Below, one piece after another: positions 5,580-7,045 of a DNA stretch of 7,045 bases. Position 1 is the stretch's first letter, and the number at the start of each line of letters is the position of its first letter. The notes under the pieces are model-generated. The model searched no databases and had not been told where the DNA came from. It saw only the letters and a list, made by a program, of their open reading frames with translations. The translations under genes and the position numbers were made by a program. The stretch covers positions 10,303 to 17,347 of the forward strand of contig DMPB01000194.1 in the NCBI GenBank assembly GCA_003456175.1, read 5' to 3'. Origin of the DNA: Chitinophagaceae bacterium. Its GTDB lineage: Bacteria; Bacteroidota; Bacteroidia; Chitinophagales; Chitinophagaceae.

Positions 5580-7004
5580 ATGCTTAAATCATTCATATCT
5601 TCTTTAGCTATACTTTTATGTTGTTACACGTCCGATGCCCAAACTTTAGCAGGCAATTGGATTGGACAATTAGATATTGGCTTTGAAATAGCTGTAATGC
5701 TTCAGGTTACCCAACAGCCCGATAGCACCTACACGGCAACTTTCAGCATCCCCGATCAACGCTTGAAGTACATGCAGTGTGCCAAACCACAAATGCGTAA
5801 CGATAGCATTTTGGTGAATATGCCCATGCTACAAGGTAGATTCATTGGCAAACTTTCAAAAAACACCTGGAACGGATTTTTTATACAAAGAGAGCAAATA
5901 ATGCCACTAGTACTACAACGTAGTGCACAACCATTGGCATTTACAAAACCGCAAACACCAACGCCGCCTTATACCTATGCTTCCGATAGTATTATACTAG
6001 AAAACAACGTTCAAAACATTACGCTAGCAGGTACACTTACGCATCCTACTACACAACAACGCTATCCTACAGTGATATTGATTACCGGCAGTGGTCCACA
6101 AGACAGAGATGAAACTATTGGCAACCACAAACCTTTTGCCGTTTGGGCCGATTACCTCACCAAAAAAGGATATCAAGTACTTAGAATAGACGATAGAGGT
6201 GTAGGCAAAAGCAAAGGCAACTTTGTAAAAAGCACCACTTTAGATTTCGCAACTGATATACATGCTGCTGTAGATTATGTGAAAACACTCAACACAACCG
6301 ATACCAATAATATTATACTCATGGGGCACAGCGAAGGCGGATTGATAGCACCTATGGCTGCCGCCGAACGTGCCGATATTAAAGGTATTATTTTACTCGC
6401 TGGCACAGGTGTAACAGGGTATGAAGTACTACGTTCACAAATCAAAGCATTGGTGATGGCGAACCGCAAAGCATCAGAAAAAAATGCTACAGCTTATCAA
6501 CAACTATGGGCTACCGGTATGCAAATTGCACTACAACAAAAAGATACAGCCACTGGAATGCTAGCAGCCAGAAATGCAGTTGCCACATGGTACCAACAAC
6601 ATGCCGATAGTAGCCTTGCACAAGAACTTGGTTACACTTCTTTAGCAGTTGCCACCACCGACATGCTCAATAACATGAAAAGTTTTTATAGTCCGTGGAT
6701 GCAAACATTTCTACAACTTAACCCTGCCGATTATGTATCAAAACTGCGCTGCCATGTGCGTGCCCTATTTGCCGCAAGGGATATACAAGTAATTCCGAAC
6801 ATTAACGAGCCTGCCATTTCAAAAGCAGTTGCTACGAGCCAAGCAGCATCTTACGCCACCAAAACGCTACCACAACTCAATCATTTATTCCAGCAATGTA
6901 AGCAGTGTAATGGCAATGAATACATAGCGTTATCTGAAACAATAAACCCTACTGCTTTAGCAACAGTAGGGTTATGGCTACAAGAAATTTGTACCTTACG
7001 GTAA
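5580..7004 (+). CDS. Secreted alpha/beta hydrolase with N-terminal beta domain
   Basis: A 474-residue exported serine hydrolase, probably an esterase; the substrate is unknown. The signal peptide ends near SDAQ (18-21). Residues ~22-115 are the small beta domain usual in this family (LAGNWIGQLDIG, GRFIGKLSKNTWNGFF). The hydrolase core starts at about 137: strand PTVILITG followed by SGPQDRDET (oxyanion region, 171-179), RIDDRGVGKSKG (202-213), and the nucleophile elbow GHSEGG with S251. A helical cap spans ~285-375. The acid is probably D401 (AARDIQV) and the base H435 (NHLFQ), so the triad is complete. The protein ends WLQEICTLR; the last four codons and the stop lie in a repeat unit, so the tail may be altered slightly. 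GC is near 40% in the lines counted, like the dehydrogenase and unlike the oxidoreductase upstream. It may be co-transcribed with that gene, as no hairpin separates them. Confidence 0.93.
   Translation: MLKSFISSLAILLCCYTSDAQTLAGNWIGQLDIGFEIAVMLQVTQQPDSTYTATFSIPDQRLKYMQCAKPQMRNDSILVNMPMLQGRFIGKLSKNTWNGFFIQREQIMPLVLQRSAQPLAFTKPQTPTPPYTYASDSIILENNVQNITLAGTLTHPTTQQRYPTVILITGSGPQDRDETIGNHKPFAVWADYLTKKGYQVLRIDDRGVGKSKGNFVKSTTLDFATDIHAAVDYVKTLNTTDTNNIILMGHSEGGLIAPMAAAERADIKGIILLAGTGVTGYEVLRSQIKALVMANRKASEKNATAYQQLWATGMQIALQQKDTATGMLAARNAVATWYQQHADSSLAQELGYTSLAVATTDMLNNMKSFYSPWMQTFLQLNPADYVSKLRCHVRALFAARDIQVIPNINEPAISKAVATSQAASYATKTLPQLNHLFQQCKQCNGNEYIALSETINPTALATVGLWLQEICTLR
6945..6973. repeat. Perfect 10-bp hairpin inside the 3' end of the hydrolase gene
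   Basis: AACCCTACTG (6945-6954) and CAGTAGGGTT (6964-6973) are exact complements around a nine-base loop. The hairpin ends 28 bases before the stop codon and has no T-run after it, so it is not a standard intrinsic terminator. It encodes NPTALATVGL. It may be chance or a structure affecting the mRNA 3' end. Confidence 0.6.
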
Positions 7005-7045
7005 ATGCTTTTAGCGTACGAGTGTACCTTACGGTAAATGCTTTT
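6990..7045 (+). repeat. 33-bp-period tandem repeat at the right edge
   Basis: An identical 23-base word starting TGTACCTTACGG occurs at 6990-7012 and 7023-7045, separated by the ten bases AGCGTACGAG. The second copy ends exactly at the window edge, so the array may continue. The first copy includes the last four hydrolase codons and its stop. Each unit has a small TACC-TTAC-GGTA hairpin, and the spacer holds the palindrome CGTACG. A near match, CCTTGCGGTAAAT against CCTTACGGTAAAT, sits at 2178-2190 beside repeat copy A. Confidence 0.8.

Noticed and set aside
6275..6469. Minus-strand 64-codon frame inside the hydrolase
   Set aside because: It is antisense to the nucleophile-elbow region, whose plus-strand coding is certain.
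6990..7045. Start of a CRISPR array
   Set aside because: The spacing between identical words is only ten bases and the first word overlaps coding sequence; CRISPR spacers are about three times longer.

Overview
The window looks like a chromosomal segment from a member of the Bacteroidota, most likely near the Chitinophagaceae. The basis is moderate to low GC with A-rich leaders instead of clear Shine-Dalgarno sites, a TAnnTTTG-type promoter box, a Thermus-type isocitrate dehydrogenase with its extra C-terminal domain, a small secreted PepSY-like protein and a large secreted alpha/beta hydrolase. The genus is an inference from family resemblance, not from a marker gene.

Layout. (1) 1-1379 (+): 5'-truncated isocitrate dehydrogenase, converging on a secreted PepSY-like protein at 1462-1899 (-), with a shared 10-bp hairpin terminator between them. 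(2) 1900-2240: divergent intergenic region with the PepSY-like promoter, copy A of a diverged ~180-bp repeat, and a 22-bp palindrome just before the next gene. (3) 2241-3153 (+): a tight SdpR-like repressor / SdpI-like membrane protein operon, apparently autoregulated through that palindrome. (4) 3157-3391: a 23-codon signal-peptide stub that stops just inside copy B of the same ~180-bp repeat. (5) 3392-5539: a distinctly AT-rich stretch with a Cys-rich lipoprotein of unknown family, a strong palindromic terminator, and a LolA-like/TlpA-like thiol-disulfide oxidoreductase. (6) 5580-7004 (+): a secreted alpha/beta hydrolase whose last codons and stop lie in a 33-bp-period repeat that runs off the right edge.

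How it fits together. The dehydrogenase is a housekeeping TCA gene. The sdpRI pair is a known repressor plus membrane immunity/signalling module; no sdpABC toxin genes are visible. The lipoprotein and oxidoreductase would both act outside the cytoplasm and may form a redox pair, but this rests only on adjacency and cysteine content. The most unusual feature is the architecture: direct ~180-bp repeats bracket the sdpRI operon, and the second copy coincides with a truncated secreted-protein gene and precedes AT-rich DNA. This suggests insertion or rearrangement between sdpI and a former downstream gene, possibly a hydrolase like the one at 5580. No RNA genes, CRISPR array or complete insertion sequence was found.
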